A DNA stretch of 64,000 nucleotides from positions 682,001-746,000 of the forward strand of contig WMKK01000001.1 of the NCBI GenBank assembly GCA_012295225.1. The letters run 5' to 3'. Below, in pieces: positions 47,387 to 56,934 of the stretch (the first letter of the stretch is position 1; every line of letters starts with the position of its first letter). The position numbers and the translations under genes are program-made. Below the pieces are notes generated by a model. That model saw only the letters and a list, made by a program, of their open reading frames with translations. It was not told where the DNA came from and ran no database searches. This DNA is from Ostreococcus mediterraneus (Eukaryota; Chlorophyta; Mamiellophyceae; Mamiellales; Bathycoccaceae).

Positions 47387-48856
47387 CTATGGCAATTTTG
47401 TTCCCTTCAAAGCGTCCGCCTTGGCTTTGGCCTCCGCGGCAATTTTGTGTTCTTTGATGCGTTCGCCGCCGATAAAGTTGGAGAGAAAATAGTTGGGAAA
47501 CTTCTCAACCGCGGTCACCATGCGGGTCTTGGCGAGCGGGTTGTTGAAGTGCCATGCGCACGGAGACTTGCCCGTCATTGCGTTGTACACGCGGCCGCTC
47601 ACCGGATCCCGCTTCATCATATCCATATCAATGCCACCCGGAGAGTTTAGGATCGATCCATCGATGTCAACTTTGACTTTGATATTCTTTTTCGCCATTT
47701 CAGCCATGATGTATGCGTTCAAGCACAATTGATCGTCATAAAAGGCGTCACTAATGTGCGAGTTTAGCGCGTCAGCCAAGCTCATCTTGAATGGGAGGCA
47801 GTTTTTGTCAAATCTATTATCTCCATGACTCGGAATCGTGTACATTATGTCCTCCACTGCGTTGACGTATCTTAATAAAGCACTTTTGCGACCCATGATC
47901 AAGCCAGCGTTTGGCCAACGGTATGGTTTGCCGTCGCCGTTTTCTGGTTCCGCCGCCTTGCCTATGTTGCCCAAGTTTGAGTTTTCAATTTTCCAGTCAT
48001 TGATGTCCTTCTCCGCAAAGTACGATCGCACTTCGGGCCAGAGTTGTGTTTCTCCACTAGCTATCATATCCGCTCCAGTCGCTTCGAAGCGCGCCTCAAT
48101 ATCGTCTTGTGAGCACGAAAAGTAAACATCTCCCGTGTCTGAAGCGATGACGATCGGATCGCCCTCAATGTGATGCAAATTTGTCTTTAACCCCATAGTT
48201 TTATCTTCCCAACCGTTCCATTTCGTGCCATCTCCAGACAATCTCGCCGCCAATCCCCAATGTGTCGCCGAAGCTAACCAATACTTTGCATACTTGTAAA
48301 TATCCGTTGCGTGTCCCGTCACCACAACCTTGGCTTGCTCGCTCCCAGGCGTTTCGTGCACCGAAATATACGAGTTCTTTTTCCAATACGGCGCCGAAGC
48401 CCACGAGGATAAAAACGTCGGCGGGCCCGGCTGAGACGTCCCTAATGACGATCCAACATCTATCGGCGTGTTCTCCGTGCCCGGTACCACTGTCATGCGC
48501 GCCACCAAACGTTCCGCCGCTGAGGCGAGCTGCCACGGCTGGTTCGCTCCCTTGTCCTCTTCCTCACCGAGCTGCGCCGGTCGTGCGCGCTCCGTCACGC
48601 GGTGTCGACGCCACGATGACTTGTGTCGTAACCCCAGCGCTTTCGCGCGTACCGCATCGTGGGCGAGTAAGAACACCATCGTTCCCGCGAGCACGAGCAC
48701 CGCGGCGATGGCCACCGATGCGGCCACCGATCGGCGCCGCGACGTCGCCGTCGCCGCGCCGCCGCGACGCGCGTCATCGGTCGTAGTGGGTGTGGATTCT
48801 TCATCGTACGCGTTCGGCGCGGTCGATGAGATCAGACCTGCGCGTTCGTCGGACAT
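47387..48856 (-). CDS. Type II membrane glycosyltransferase, PLOD-type GT domain
   Basis: The ATG at 48856 gives 489 residues with a short cytosolic tail, one membrane anchor (about 44-66, ASVAIAAVLVLAGTMVFLLAH) and a luminal catalytic domain, the layout of Golgi or ER glycosyltransferases. The domain shows IVIASDTGDVYFSCSQDDI (DxD-type metal region), a SGETQLWPE segment, YRWPNAGLIMGRKSAL, and DDQLCLNAYI. This order (Asp cluster, WP, N-x-G, DDQ) is that of the glycosyltransferase domain of lysyl hydroxylase/PLOD enzymes and their algal relatives. It likely adds glucose or galactose to hydroxylysine or other residues; donor and acceptor are unknown. It is the middle of three minus-strand genes. 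Confidence 0.75.
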   Translation of the reverse strand: MSDERAGLISSTAPNAYDEESTPTTTDDARRGGAATATSRRRSVAASVAIAAVLVLAGTMVFLLAHDAVRAKALGLRHKSSWRRHRVTERARPAQLGEEEDKGANQPWQLASAAERLVARMTVVPGTENTPIDVGSSLGTSQPGPPTFLSSWASAPYWKKNSYISVHETPGSEQAKVVVTGHATDIYKYAKYWLASATHWGLAARLSGDGTKWNGWEDKTMGLKTNLHHIEGDPIVIASDTGDVYFSCSQDDIEARFEATGADMIASGETQLWPEVRSYFAEKDINDWKIENSNLGNIGKAAEPENGDGKPYRWPNAGLIMGRKSALLRYVNAVEDIMYTIPSHGDNRFDKNCLPFKMSLADALNSHISDAFYDDQLCLNAYIMAEMAKKNIKVKVDIDGSILNSPGGIDMDMMKRDPVSGRVYNAMTGKSPCAWHFNNPLAKTRMVTAVEKFPNYFLSNFIGGERIKEHKIAAEAKAKADALKGTKLP

Positions 48857-49020
48857 GACTCACTTTGCGTGCGTTCGATTGTGGAGTGTTGAGGGTGAGG
48901 GTGTTGGACATTCCTCGCGGTTTTGACTGGAGGACGCGCGCGTCGACGCGATTGGCGTGGTGTTGTCGAGAGAAATGGATGCAAGACTCGTTGCTCATGA
49001 AATAAATATCTAATATATGT

Positions 49021-52000
49021 CTAAAATGCAAACCATCCACCCGAAGATTCGGTTTTACCGATGCTGAAGCGCGCTTTGATCCATTTGGAGGCGGCGTGGT
49101 CCGCGCGGTGGCAAATGACGCGCAAGGTGACTTCGGAATTAAAGACGTCGGCGTTTGGATCGGATGAGGGCTTTGATGGCGCATGCGCGCCAGTCATCGC
49201 AGCAGCAGCTTCTTTGGTAGCTTGCTCTTCGTAATTCTTGGTCAAGTCGTTCGTGGAGAGGCTCATAATCGAGAGCAGGGCTGTCATGGGAGCGACGCGT
49301 TCGGCAACCATCGCAGCGTCCAAGCCTTGACCGCCAGCGATGAAAAAATCTGATAGGATTTCTACTTCTTCCTCGAGCGGTTCAATGTCGCCCGATGTAA
49401 ACACACGTGCCGGGCCACCGTCTAAGAGTACGCGCATCCATCCTGAAACGGTCGCTTCTAGAAGAGCGGCGGCGACGACGTTGCGGCTCTGACTGTCCAG
49501 TCGGGATGCAACGTATCCAAGAACTCCATCCAAGAACGGTAGAACGTCGCTGGTGATGTTGTCACAACTTCGGTGCACACCAGTGTAGTAGATGTTATCC
49601 AAGAACTCAGACTGCATGTCTCGATAGATGACGCAGTACGCGGTCTGAGATGACACAACATTTATCGCTCTGTGCAGCGCTTGTTTTGCACCAGCCATCA
49701 ATCCTTCGAACCACTGCTTGCCTACGATTTCAAACGTAGCATCGGGATGTTCAAGTAACGAGGCGTTACGTTGCATTTCCATCCATTGTGGCACGATGTC
49801 CTTTTCAAGCTGGCTCATCTTTTCAAGAAGAAACTTGAGTGACTGCAAGCGCAAAACTCCGGCGCCAATGGAACTACTCTCCAATGGCGTAGTCGACCGT
49901 CGAGCGCGCTTGAATTCACTGCGAAGCTTCTGGACGATGTCTTTTTTATAGCGCGTCTTTGAAGGCCTTGGCGGAATAATATCATCCGTAGATTCTAAAG
50001 ATGCGATGGTAGCCGAGGTGAACTTTCTCACCGCTGCGTCGATGCCCTCAGTGAGCGCTCGCAATGCGCTAACATGTGCAGGTATACGTAAATTGAAAAA
50101 ACTCGTCAAAGTTTCGTTAACTGCACGTAAAAAGTCGACGGCAGAAGGTGCTGGGCTGTTGCTATCTTTATTCACTCTCCATTGCTCTGTTGAAACACAT
50201 CGTTCAACAATAGTGTTCAATCCATCAATTTTGTCGCTCAACCACACAAACACCAAAGGCGCTGTGTGCGATTGCAAACCCATAGGCTCAACGGACGTCC
50301 CTCCCGTGGCCACGAGCGCACTTTGTAAATCTCCGACAGCCCAAATCGTGTTGAGAGACTGAATTGTCAACGGTGGTCCTGACTCAAGCCAAGCGTACAA
50401 GTCCGTGCTAAAACTTTCTCTCAGTTGCGCGGCAAAACACCCAGTCACCTCTTCGCTCATTCCAGGCGAGTTCGATATATAACGCTCGAGATGAGCCGAA
50501 AACGAATCTGCAGAATTTGCCGTCATTTGTGCGATATGCCTAAGTGAAGTGCAGACGGCATCACCATGTTCAAGATTATCATTGTCCATGGCCGAAATGC
50601 GTGCGCGCTCGTATTCAGCCCGAGCTGACTTCCGGCACATATCTGTCAAAATCGGCGCGCTTTCATATCCCACTAGCGTAGCGGCATAATGCGTGATGTC
50701 CACAACTACGTCGAACGTTTCTGGCTCGATCATCATGACACTTTTATCCTGATGCGAAGCTGGTGGCTGCACAGTGTGCATGAAATCAGACATCATGAAT
50801 TTCCCCCATTGAAGAAGCGCGTGCATGGCAGAAACGACGGCAGGCATCATCGTTTTATCTACGTTGCGTAACTCATTTCGCGCCTTAGTGAGAAGGAATA
50901 ACACTGGCGATGTGTCGTAGCCATCGCACTCTATGCCTAGTTCTTGACAAGCCGCGATTGCTTTTCTAACAATTGCGAAAGCAAGCAGCGTCTTTCTTGG
51001 AGCTTCATCCGCTAAACCAAGAGCTTTGGCGACCGGTTCGAGAGATTTTAGAATAACAGGCGCGTCATAAGCCAACGTGTGGTCTTCTACTTGATCGAAG
51101 ATAGCGCTCAGAAGTTCTACGTATAACTTGACGCCCATTACCCCCGGATAACGGAAGTTCGTCTTGCCATTCTCCAATGCCGCATCGATTATCTCCACTA
51201 AAGATTCGACCCATGCAGCATCGATGTCAGGTAAGGACAGCATCCTATTAATTTCGGCCAGCACGTTCGCAGGACTAAGATCGGGACCCTCTTCGTCGTC
51301 GTCTCTCACATGCGGCGTCGAAGAGTTCTGTGTCGAGCACTGCAAACTCCACAAAAGTTCGCTCATTGCCCGGGCTCGAATCTTAAAAAACTCTTCGTCT
51401 GCACCGAGTGAACCATTTTCTAATGCGGCGAGCATCATGCGCAGGTGCAGATGCGCGGTAAGTTGCTCATTAGAGATGGCACCCTTGCACTTTTTGATGT
51501 ACTTCACCACGACGTCGGCTCGATGCTGTTCAATGTTTAACGCTAAACGAACCGTTTCTAATTGCTCATCATCGCATGCGACCGTGGCAAACATCTCAAA
51601 CGCAAGCTCCCGAATGTTTTCCACACTCAGAGTTGCGTATGTGTCCGGCAATCGAAGTTCACAAGTTTGCGGTGAACTCAGCGGCGTGTCGTCAAGAGCG
51701 AAAAAGGACGTCAGGCTTTTCGTCGATGCAGTCGTCACTGGTTGTGACACATCTTCTGACGCCGGCGAGGCACTAACTCCATTCGTGCTGGGGGTCATGC
51801 GTTCTTCGAAAGGATTCTTGGAAAACGTAGCCGTGCTCGCCGTCGTCGCAGACACCACACGTGTTGCCGCAACTCTCGTTGATTCTGATCTCTCCAACGT
51901 CCTCGACGTGCACGACTCATTCATGCACGTCGTCAAATCCACAACTTCGCTGCGTCTTAATCTTGAAATCATATCCGCAACGTCGATAGCGCCGTAATTG

Positions 52001-52158
52001 ACGTCGTTCATCGTCGTTCCGGGAGGAAGCCTGAAGTTCCCAATCGAGTTCGTGTCAAGTATATAGGACAACATCAGTGCGTTGTCGCGCTCAATGCGCA
52101 CAAGGCGCTCAAGGGAAACCGTAGTATCGGTTTCACAAGTCATATCCATGATTTGCAT
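49021..52158 (-). CDS. MUN/DUF810 protein, PATROL1-like
   Basis: The first ATG (52158) gives 1045 residues, the size of plant PATROL1. Conserved parts include the N-terminal ELRLPDTYATLSVENIRELAFEMF, the middle RARAMSELLWSLQC, and the C-terminal MUN/Munc13-homology segment LLDGGPARVFTSGDIEPLEEEVEILSDFFIAGGQGL, nearly as in land plants. PATROL1 links endosomal traffic to the plasma membrane and in Arabidopsis moves the H+-ATPase AHA1 and the exocyst. The first 200 residues are Ser/Thr-rich and variable. No membrane segment. It belongs with SEC3 in this window as another plasma-membrane tethering factor. An antisense frame (51164-51997) is a shadow. Confidence 0.87.
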   Translation of the reverse strand: MQIMDMTCETDTTVSLERLVRIERDNALMLSYILDTNSIGNFRLPPGTTMNDVNYGAIDVADMISRLRRSEVVDLTTCMNESCTSRTLERSESTRVAATRVVSATTASTATFSKNPFEERMTPSTNGVSASPASEDVSQPVTTASTKSLTSFFALDDTPLSSPQTCELRLPDTYATLSVENIRELAFEMFATVACDDEQLETVRLALNIEQHRADVVVKYIKKCKGAISNEQLTAHLHLRMMLAALENGSLGADEEFFKIRARAMSELLWSLQCSTQNSSTPHVRDDDEEGPDLSPANVLAEINRMLSLPDIDAAWVESLVEIIDAALENGKTNFRYPGVMGVKLYVELLSAIFDQVEDHTLAYDAPVILKSLEPVAKALGLADEAPRKTLLAFAIVRKAIAACQELGIECDGYDTSPVLFLLTKARNELRNVDKTMMPAVVSAMHALLQWGKFMMSDFMHTVQPPASHQDKSVMMIEPETFDVVVDITHYAATLVGYESAPILTDMCRKSARAEYERARISAMDNDNLEHGDAVCTSLRHIAQMTANSADSFSAHLERYISNSPGMSEEVTGCFAAQLRESFSTDLYAWLESGPPLTIQSLNTIWAVGDLQSALVATGGTSVEPMGLQSHTAPLVFVWLSDKIDGLNTIVERCVSTEQWRVNKDSNSPAPSAVDFLRAVNETLTSFFNLRIPAHVSALRALTEGIDAAVRKFTSATIASLESTDDIIPPRPSKTRYKKDIVQKLRSEFKRARRSTTPLESSSIGAGVLRLQSLKFLLEKMSQLEKDIVPQWMEMQRNASLLEHPDATFEIVGKQWFEGLMAGAKQALHRAINVVSSQTAYCVIYRDMQSEFLDNIYYTGVHRSCDNITSDVLPFLDGVLGYVASRLDSQSRNVVAAALLEATVSGWMRVLLDGGPARVFTSGDIEPLEEEVEILSDFFIAGGQGLDAAMVAERVAPMTALLSIMSLSTNDLTKNYEEQATKEAAAAMTGAHAPSKPSSDPNADVFNSEVTLRVICHRADHAASKWIKARFSIGKTESSGGWFAF

Positions 52159-52335
52159 CCGCGGCGTGAACGCCAGCGGGCGCGGCCACGCGCCGTGAAC
52201 TGACGGCACCTCTCAATCTAGTTTGTTGTGACGTACTCAAGAAAGCGAGGCGTACTGGACAAAAGGATATCTTTACATTAGATACAAAGCACGAATACAT
52301 AACGAAATGAGGATAAGATGGACGTTTACTACAAG

Positions 52336-54939
52336 CTATTCATCAAAGTCAATGTTCGGATTGATGGCGAGCACGCGCTCTTCAATGGCGCGCGCGCGCT
52401 CACGAGCGGCGACAACCACAGGGTCGAGTTCTTCATCGTCAGCATCGCCGAGCGCATCGGGCGCTGGTGCCGCCTCTTGCGTGACGATAAATGTCTGCTC
52501 CCTGTTAATGAGATGACTAATGATTTGGCGAACCAACTTGTACTCGGCTAAGAGTTGAGCCGGGTCTGAAACACCAGATGGAATGACGACCGCGTCGATG
52601 TACCAACCAACCAAATCTTTTTGTAAAATACTTCCGTCGCCGTTTTCGCTACTGATCTCTCGCCCGCGCATTTCTCTGAGTAAATGTTGTTTGACCTGGT
52701 TGAACCTTTCGTAGCTCACAACTTGGGTCCTTCGATTCCCCACTGGCTCTTGCTGTTCAGCTGGCGCCATGTTGGCGTCGTCATCGCCGCCTTCTGCTCG
52801 TCGCTGCTCTTCTGCAGCTGCTCGATCTTTGGCTTCCTGTTTAGCTCTCAAGCTCGCTAAAATTTCTTCCGGTAAGATGGGATTGCTCACATCATTTTCC
52901 AACTCCATGTCGTCAGAATCGAGCGTCAAATCTCTCGCCTCGACGGCGATAATTGATTCAGACAAGAGACGTCTCGCTTCACGAACGTGCTTTGGGTGAA
53001 CCTCGGCACGGCAGTGCAACCGAGCGAGCGCTTCAGATAAGCGAACGATTGCTTCGAGCTGGCGAACAGTAATTCTATATGCCGTCTGCGTACCCGGTTG
53101 ACTGTCACCGCGTCGAAGTCTGACGTATGCCTCGACGATTTCCTTTTGCGCCTCAGGAGTCATCTTTGGCTTGATAGTGCGCGCATACCTAATGTAGCGT
53201 TGCAGCTGTTGCAACGTAAAGTCGACATTCACCGCACTTTCACGCTTTTGGTGCAAGCTCACGATGTGACGTGCCAGCGTATAATCGTGAAACTCATCAG
53301 GTTCATCAATCATGACGTGCACTAAATCAAAGCGCGACAAGATGGCTGGAGGAAGAGACAAGTTGTGTCTCAACTTCTTACTTCGGTCATAACGTCCACC
53401 GTTAGGATTCGCCGCAGCCAAAATACTTGTTCGTGCGTTCAAAGTGGCTTGAATACCAGCCTTGGCGATACTGATGGTTTGTTGCTCCATGGCTTCGTGA
53501 ATCGCAACTTGATCCTTCACATCCATCTTGTCAAATTCATCAATACAGCAAATACCATTATCAGCCAGCATCAAAGCTCCTGCCTCAATACAGTACTCAC
53601 CCGTTTCAATATCTTTCGCAACCGTCGCTGTCAAACCAGCGGCAGAGGAGCTCTTCCCAGATGTGTACACCGCGCGCGGTAGAAACGCCGCGACATACTT
53701 CAAAAATTGACTCTTGGCACACGAAGGATCACCAACGATCAAGACGTTAATATCACCTCTCAGGCTTGTCTTATCTTTGGTTTTCTTGTGTACACCACCG
53801 AAAAGCATGAGCGTAATTGCGCGCTTGATGTCGGCGTGTCCGTGAACTGTAGGTGCGACAGAGCGCACAAATTTGTCGTATAAATGTGGGTCTTGCGCCA
53901 TCTGCGTAATTTCGCGTCGTTCCTGCGACGAAAACGATGCCACGACTGTTTCTTCACCGTCGCCACGGATATCCACGGCTCCGCCTCCACCAGAAGGTTC
54001 CGCGGTATTAACAACGCTTTGCGCGACAAACACCATGCGGTAGAAGAGCTCGCGAGCGCCCAACTGTCGCAGACCAGTAATGCCATCACTGCGACCTTTG
54101 GTCGACGAACTAAGCTCAGTTCGATCACCAGCCATATTCTTCGGCGCTACTTCAGGCACTACGAGTAACGTACCGGTAAAAATTGCCTTGTCACCAGCCC
54201 TGGCTTCTTCAACAATTTCATGACGGAGAATCACATCCATACTGCGCGGCAGCGAGCCAGCGGGAACCTCGTCTGCATTCTCTTGCACGCGCACGCGTTG
54301 CCAATCGACGAATTTGCATCCTTCTTTCTCAAGCGTCCACTTTGTTCTATTTCCGCACGTCTCGTTCAAGCAAATTGCAGGTGTCGTGTATCGACACTGT
54401 TGCTCGACGTTTGGCACCAATTCGTTGCAGTCGCCGCAGCGAAAGCAGCCCAATAATAACTCCGGACGCACGTCCGATGTACGCGTCACCGTACCACTAA
54501 AACTCGCCAATTGACCAATGTTATTCGCCTTCAACGTCCGTAAGCGTTGGACTTGTGGCAAATTGACAAATTTCACCCACCATTCCTTCTCCACTCCGCC
54601 CACGTGCCGCGCCATCTCTGGTCGGTGTTGTCGCACAAACTGCGCCGCCGCTTGGTGCAAAAATGGTTGATACCTGTAAAAGCTCGTCTGAATCGCCTCA
54701 TGCGCTAAATCCGTATCATATTCCACCAAGTGCCCGAAATCCACCGTCAACGTCGTCGAATCACTCGAAATATGCCTCAACTGTTGCACGTACACGAGTT
54801 CTCTCGCGCGCGCCGCGAACCCGGGACTCCCCAAATCCTCATCTTCCGCTCTCAAATCCAACGAATACTCATTCAAAAACCCCACGAATCGTCGACGAAC
54901 TTCATCAGCACCTTGTACATTCACCGTCGTCGTCGCCAT
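52336..54939 (-). CDS. MCM6: DNA replication licensing factor MCM6
   Basis: The ATG at 54939 (MATTTVNVQ) gives 867 residues, normal for MCM6. The N-terminal domain has the zinc ribbon CFRCGDC ... CLNETC, followed by KFVDWQRVRVQE and EVPAGSLPRSMDVILR, which distinguish MCM6 from other MCM2-7 subunits. The AAA+ core has Walker A GDPSCAKSQF, Walker B CCIDEFDKM, sensor 1 AAANPNGGRYD and the arginine finger LSRFDL. The C-terminal winged-helix region is preceded by an acidic linker and includes RFNQVKQHLLREM. MCM6 is part of the CMG helicase. Its promoter region is shared with the divergent QNG1 gene. Confidence 0.95.
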   Translation of the reverse strand: MATTTVNVQGADEVRRRFVGFLNEYSLDLRAEDEDLGSPGFAARARELVYVQQLRHISSDSTTLTVDFGHLVEYDTDLAHEAIQTSFYRYQPFLHQAAAQFVRQHRPEMARHVGGVEKEWWVKFVNLPQVQRLRTLKANNIGQLASFSGTVTRTSDVRPELLLGCFRCGDCNELVPNVEQQCRYTTPAICLNETCGNRTKWTLEKEGCKFVDWQRVRVQENADEVPAGSLPRSMDVILRHEIVEEARAGDKAIFTGTLLVVPEVAPKNMAGDRTELSSSTKGRSDGITGLRQLGARELFYRMVFVAQSVVNTAEPSGGGGAVDIRGDGEETVVASFSSQERREITQMAQDPHLYDKFVRSVAPTVHGHADIKRAITLMLFGGVHKKTKDKTSLRGDINVLIVGDPSCAKSQFLKYVAAFLPRAVYTSGKSSSAAGLTATVAKDIETGEYCIEAGALMLADNGICCIDEFDKMDVKDQVAIHEAMEQQTISIAKAGIQATLNARTSILAAANPNGGRYDRSKKLRHNLSLPPAILSRFDLVHVMIDEPDEFHDYTLARHIVSLHQKRESAVNVDFTLQQLQRYIRYARTIKPKMTPEAQKEIVEAYVRLRRGDSQPGTQTAYRITVRQLEAIVRLSEALARLHCRAEVHPKHVREARRLLSESIIAVEARDLTLDSDDMELENDVSNPILPEEILASLRAKQEAKDRAAAEEQRRAEGGDDDANMAPAEQQEPVGNRRTQVVSYERFNQVKQHLLREMRGREISSENGDGSILQKDLVGWYIDAVVIPSGVSDPAQLLAEYKLVRQIISHLINREQTFIVTQEAAPAPDALGDADDEELDPVVVAARERARAIEERVLAINPNIDFDE

Positions 54940-55263
54940 CGCGCGTATCACTCACACGAGAGACCCGACAGATGGACAACAGATGAATGAATCAAATCAA
55001 TCACCCACGTCCTCGCGCGACACCTGTCGCTCGCGCCGTCGCCGTCGTCGTCGTCGTCGTCGTCGCGCACCACCCTCGAGATCGCGAGAAGATAAATACA
55101 CACCCAAGCGTCGCCGTCGTCTCGCGCGTCGTCGTCGTCGTCGTCTCACGTCGTCGACGTCGTGTTGCGCTCTGGTCGACGTGAATTTCAAATATTCACA
55201 CGCCACATGTCCGAACATTCGGTGGTCGGGTCGAGGCTTCACCGACGTCACACAGCGGCACGC
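54940..55263. promoter_or_regulatory. Divergent promoter MCM6 / QNG1, triplet repeats
   Basis: The gap contains CGT triplet runs at about 55042-55065 and 55120-55150, and an imperfect inverted repeat GTGAAT-x7-ATTCAC at 55181-55199. I found no E2F-type site here, unlike upstream of MCMBP. Open frames in several phases come from the repeats. Confidence 0.4.
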
Positions 55264-56256
55264 ATGGCGCCCGAAAGCGCGTGCGCGAGCGTGAAACGCA
55301 CGTGCGCGCTCGCCAGCGCGCTCGCCACGCACGTGCGCATCGATGCGGATGCGGTCGAGACGTTCGTTGAGACGATGGATGACGCACAGCGCGCTGTTTT
55401 GGGACGCGGCGCGCGCGGGTTCGATGCGGCGCTGCACGAGCTTCCGCACGGGGATGAGGTGCGGGTGGCGTACGTGCTCGTCGTCGATGCGATAAATTTT
55501 TGTTTTTGGCCCGATCACGTCGATGTGGGCGAGGATGGGGGGCGTCTGGAGTATGAGCACGTGGCGGGTGGCGTGCGACGCGCGGCGACTGCGAATGCCA
55601 AGGCGTTGGACGCGAGGACGTTGGCGTCGATGGAGGTTGGGGACTTGCAGCGCATGTTGGAATGGCCGCGACCGCTGCCGAATGAAGAAGAACGCGTGCG
55701 GTTGTTGCGAGAGGTTGGCGCTGGGTTGATTGAGCACTTTGACGGGAGCGCGTTGAAACTGGTCGCCGAAGCTCGAGGCTCCGCGGCGCGATTGGTGGAT
55801 TTAGTGCTCAGGTACTTTCCAGGGTTTCGTGATTGCGCGGTGTATAAGGGTCGACAAGTGCACTTTTATAAGCGCGCGCAAATATTTGTCGGCGACGTGT
55901 GGGGAGCTTTTCAGGGCGAAGGCATCGGGCGCTTTGACGACATTTGTAGTAGCTTGACAATGTTTGCAGATTACCGAGTGCCTGTTGTCTTGCGCGAACT
56001 GGGCATCTTGAAATACAGCGAGGAGTTGGTGAATGATATACGAGCGGAGAAAATTATCATGCCAAATAGCGAGCAAGAGATTGAAATTCGAGCGTGTACG
56101 GTGGAGGCGGTGGAACGCATAAAAGACCGCCTCGCCGCACGCGACGGACTCGTCGTGAGTTCGGTTGTCATCGATTGGATGCTGTGGGAGCTCGGTGAAA
56201 AGAAGCGATATAGCTCACACGAACCCCATCATCGAACTTTGACAATTTTCTATTAG
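55264..56256 (+). CDS. QNG1: Queuosine 5-prime-phosphate N-glycosylase (QNG1/DUF2419)
   Basis: The ATG at 55264 gives 330 residues, the usual size. Signatures are VVDAINFCFWPD, YFPGFRDCAVYKGRQVHFYKRAQIFVGDVWGAF, SLTMFADYRVPVVLRELGIL, EIEIRACTVEAVE, IDWMLWELGE and the closing PHHRTLTIFY. The enzyme releases queuine from queuosine monophosphate so that it can be put into tRNA by the eukaryotic TGT. Eukaryotes cannot make queuine, so an alga with this gene probably salvages it from bacteria or from its own tRNA turnover. The upstream extension of the frame has in-frame ATGs but no conservation I recognise, so it is not used. Confidence 0.93.
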   Translation: MAPESACASVKRTCALASALATHVRIDADAVETFVETMDDAQRAVLGRGARGFDAALHELPHGDEVRVAYVLVVDAINFCFWPDHVDVGEDGGRLEYEHVAGGVRRAATANAKALDARTLASMEVGDLQRMLEWPRPLPNEEERVRLLREVGAGLIEHFDGSALKLVAEARGSAARLVDLVLRYFPGFRDCAVYKGRQVHFYKRAQIFVGDVWGAFQGEGIGRFDDICSSLTMFADYRVPVVLRELGILKYSEELVNDIRAEKIIMPNSEQEIEIRACTVEAVERIKDRLAARDGLVVSSVVIDWMLWELGEKKRYSSHEPHHRTLTIFY

Positions 56257-56439
56257 CGGTAGGTTGTAGTACTAGTAGCTTTAGACACATGAAACGAAAC
56301 TTGAACAACAAGGACCAGTTATTTTTAGTTGCGACCGCGCCACACGACCGCGCTCACTAGCTCACTATACGCCACGCGTGTAAGACCCTCAAATTTCATT
56401 CACTCAAACAGAACACTGACATTTGCACACCTGGATACC

Positions 56440-56886
56440 ATGTGCTGCTGTAATGGAACGGCGCCAGATGATGAAATCGACGAAGTTGCAAGCGTGGAAG
56501 CGGCGGCACACGAATGGACACTCCAAATGATTTCTCAATCTCTCGGCGAAGCTGCCGTGGACGTCATTCGAGACGCGCACAGAGAACGCGAAATTGTACT
56601 TGATATGCAGCACGGCGCGCGTGTGATGTCTTTAATGCGTGACATTGACGACAGTGCAACGGTTGCTCAGGCGCTTGGATTGGAGCGAGCCGTCGAGCTG
56701 GAACACGTTCGCGCACATGCACTCGCAACGACACTCTCTGCCGACGCGCGTGCTAGAGCGGGCGAGGAAAATTTAGCAAGCACCATTCGTTCCATCGACA
56801 TCGCACGCCGGAGGGCCCGAGAACTCGACAGTGCGCGCACGCAGTGGGCGCTCCAAGTAGAAGAAGTCAACGGCGCAGAGAGTTAA
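56440..56886 (+). CDS. Hypothetical Cys-tipped helical protein
   Basis: The ATG at 56440 gives 148 residues starting MCCCNGTAPDDE. I do not recognise the family. The rest is almost entirely charged helix (repeated REREI, ARARAGEENL, RRRARELDSARTQW), probably a coiled coil. Three consecutive cysteines at the N-terminus could be palmitoylated and tie it to membranes, or bind metal; both are guesses. The frame extends upstream through Arg/Ser/Thr sequence without a convincing domain. The stop lies 48 bp before the NRDE2 start codon on the same strand, the closest tandem pair in the window. Confidence 0.55.
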   Translation: MCCCNGTAPDDEIDEVASVEAAAHEWTLQMISQSLGEAAVDVIRDAHREREIVLDMQHGARVMSLMRDIDDSATVAQALGLERAVELEHVRAHALATTLSADARARAGEENLASTIRSIDIARRRARELDSARTQWALQVEEVNGAES

Positions 56887-56934
56887 AAGGTCACTTTGCG
56901 GCGCCCGGTGTTTACGGCGACACAAACGTCAAAG

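Noticed and set aside
51164-51997. Plus-strand frame of 277 codons
   Set aside because: Antisense to the PATROL1-like gene; Ser/Cys-rich with no motif.
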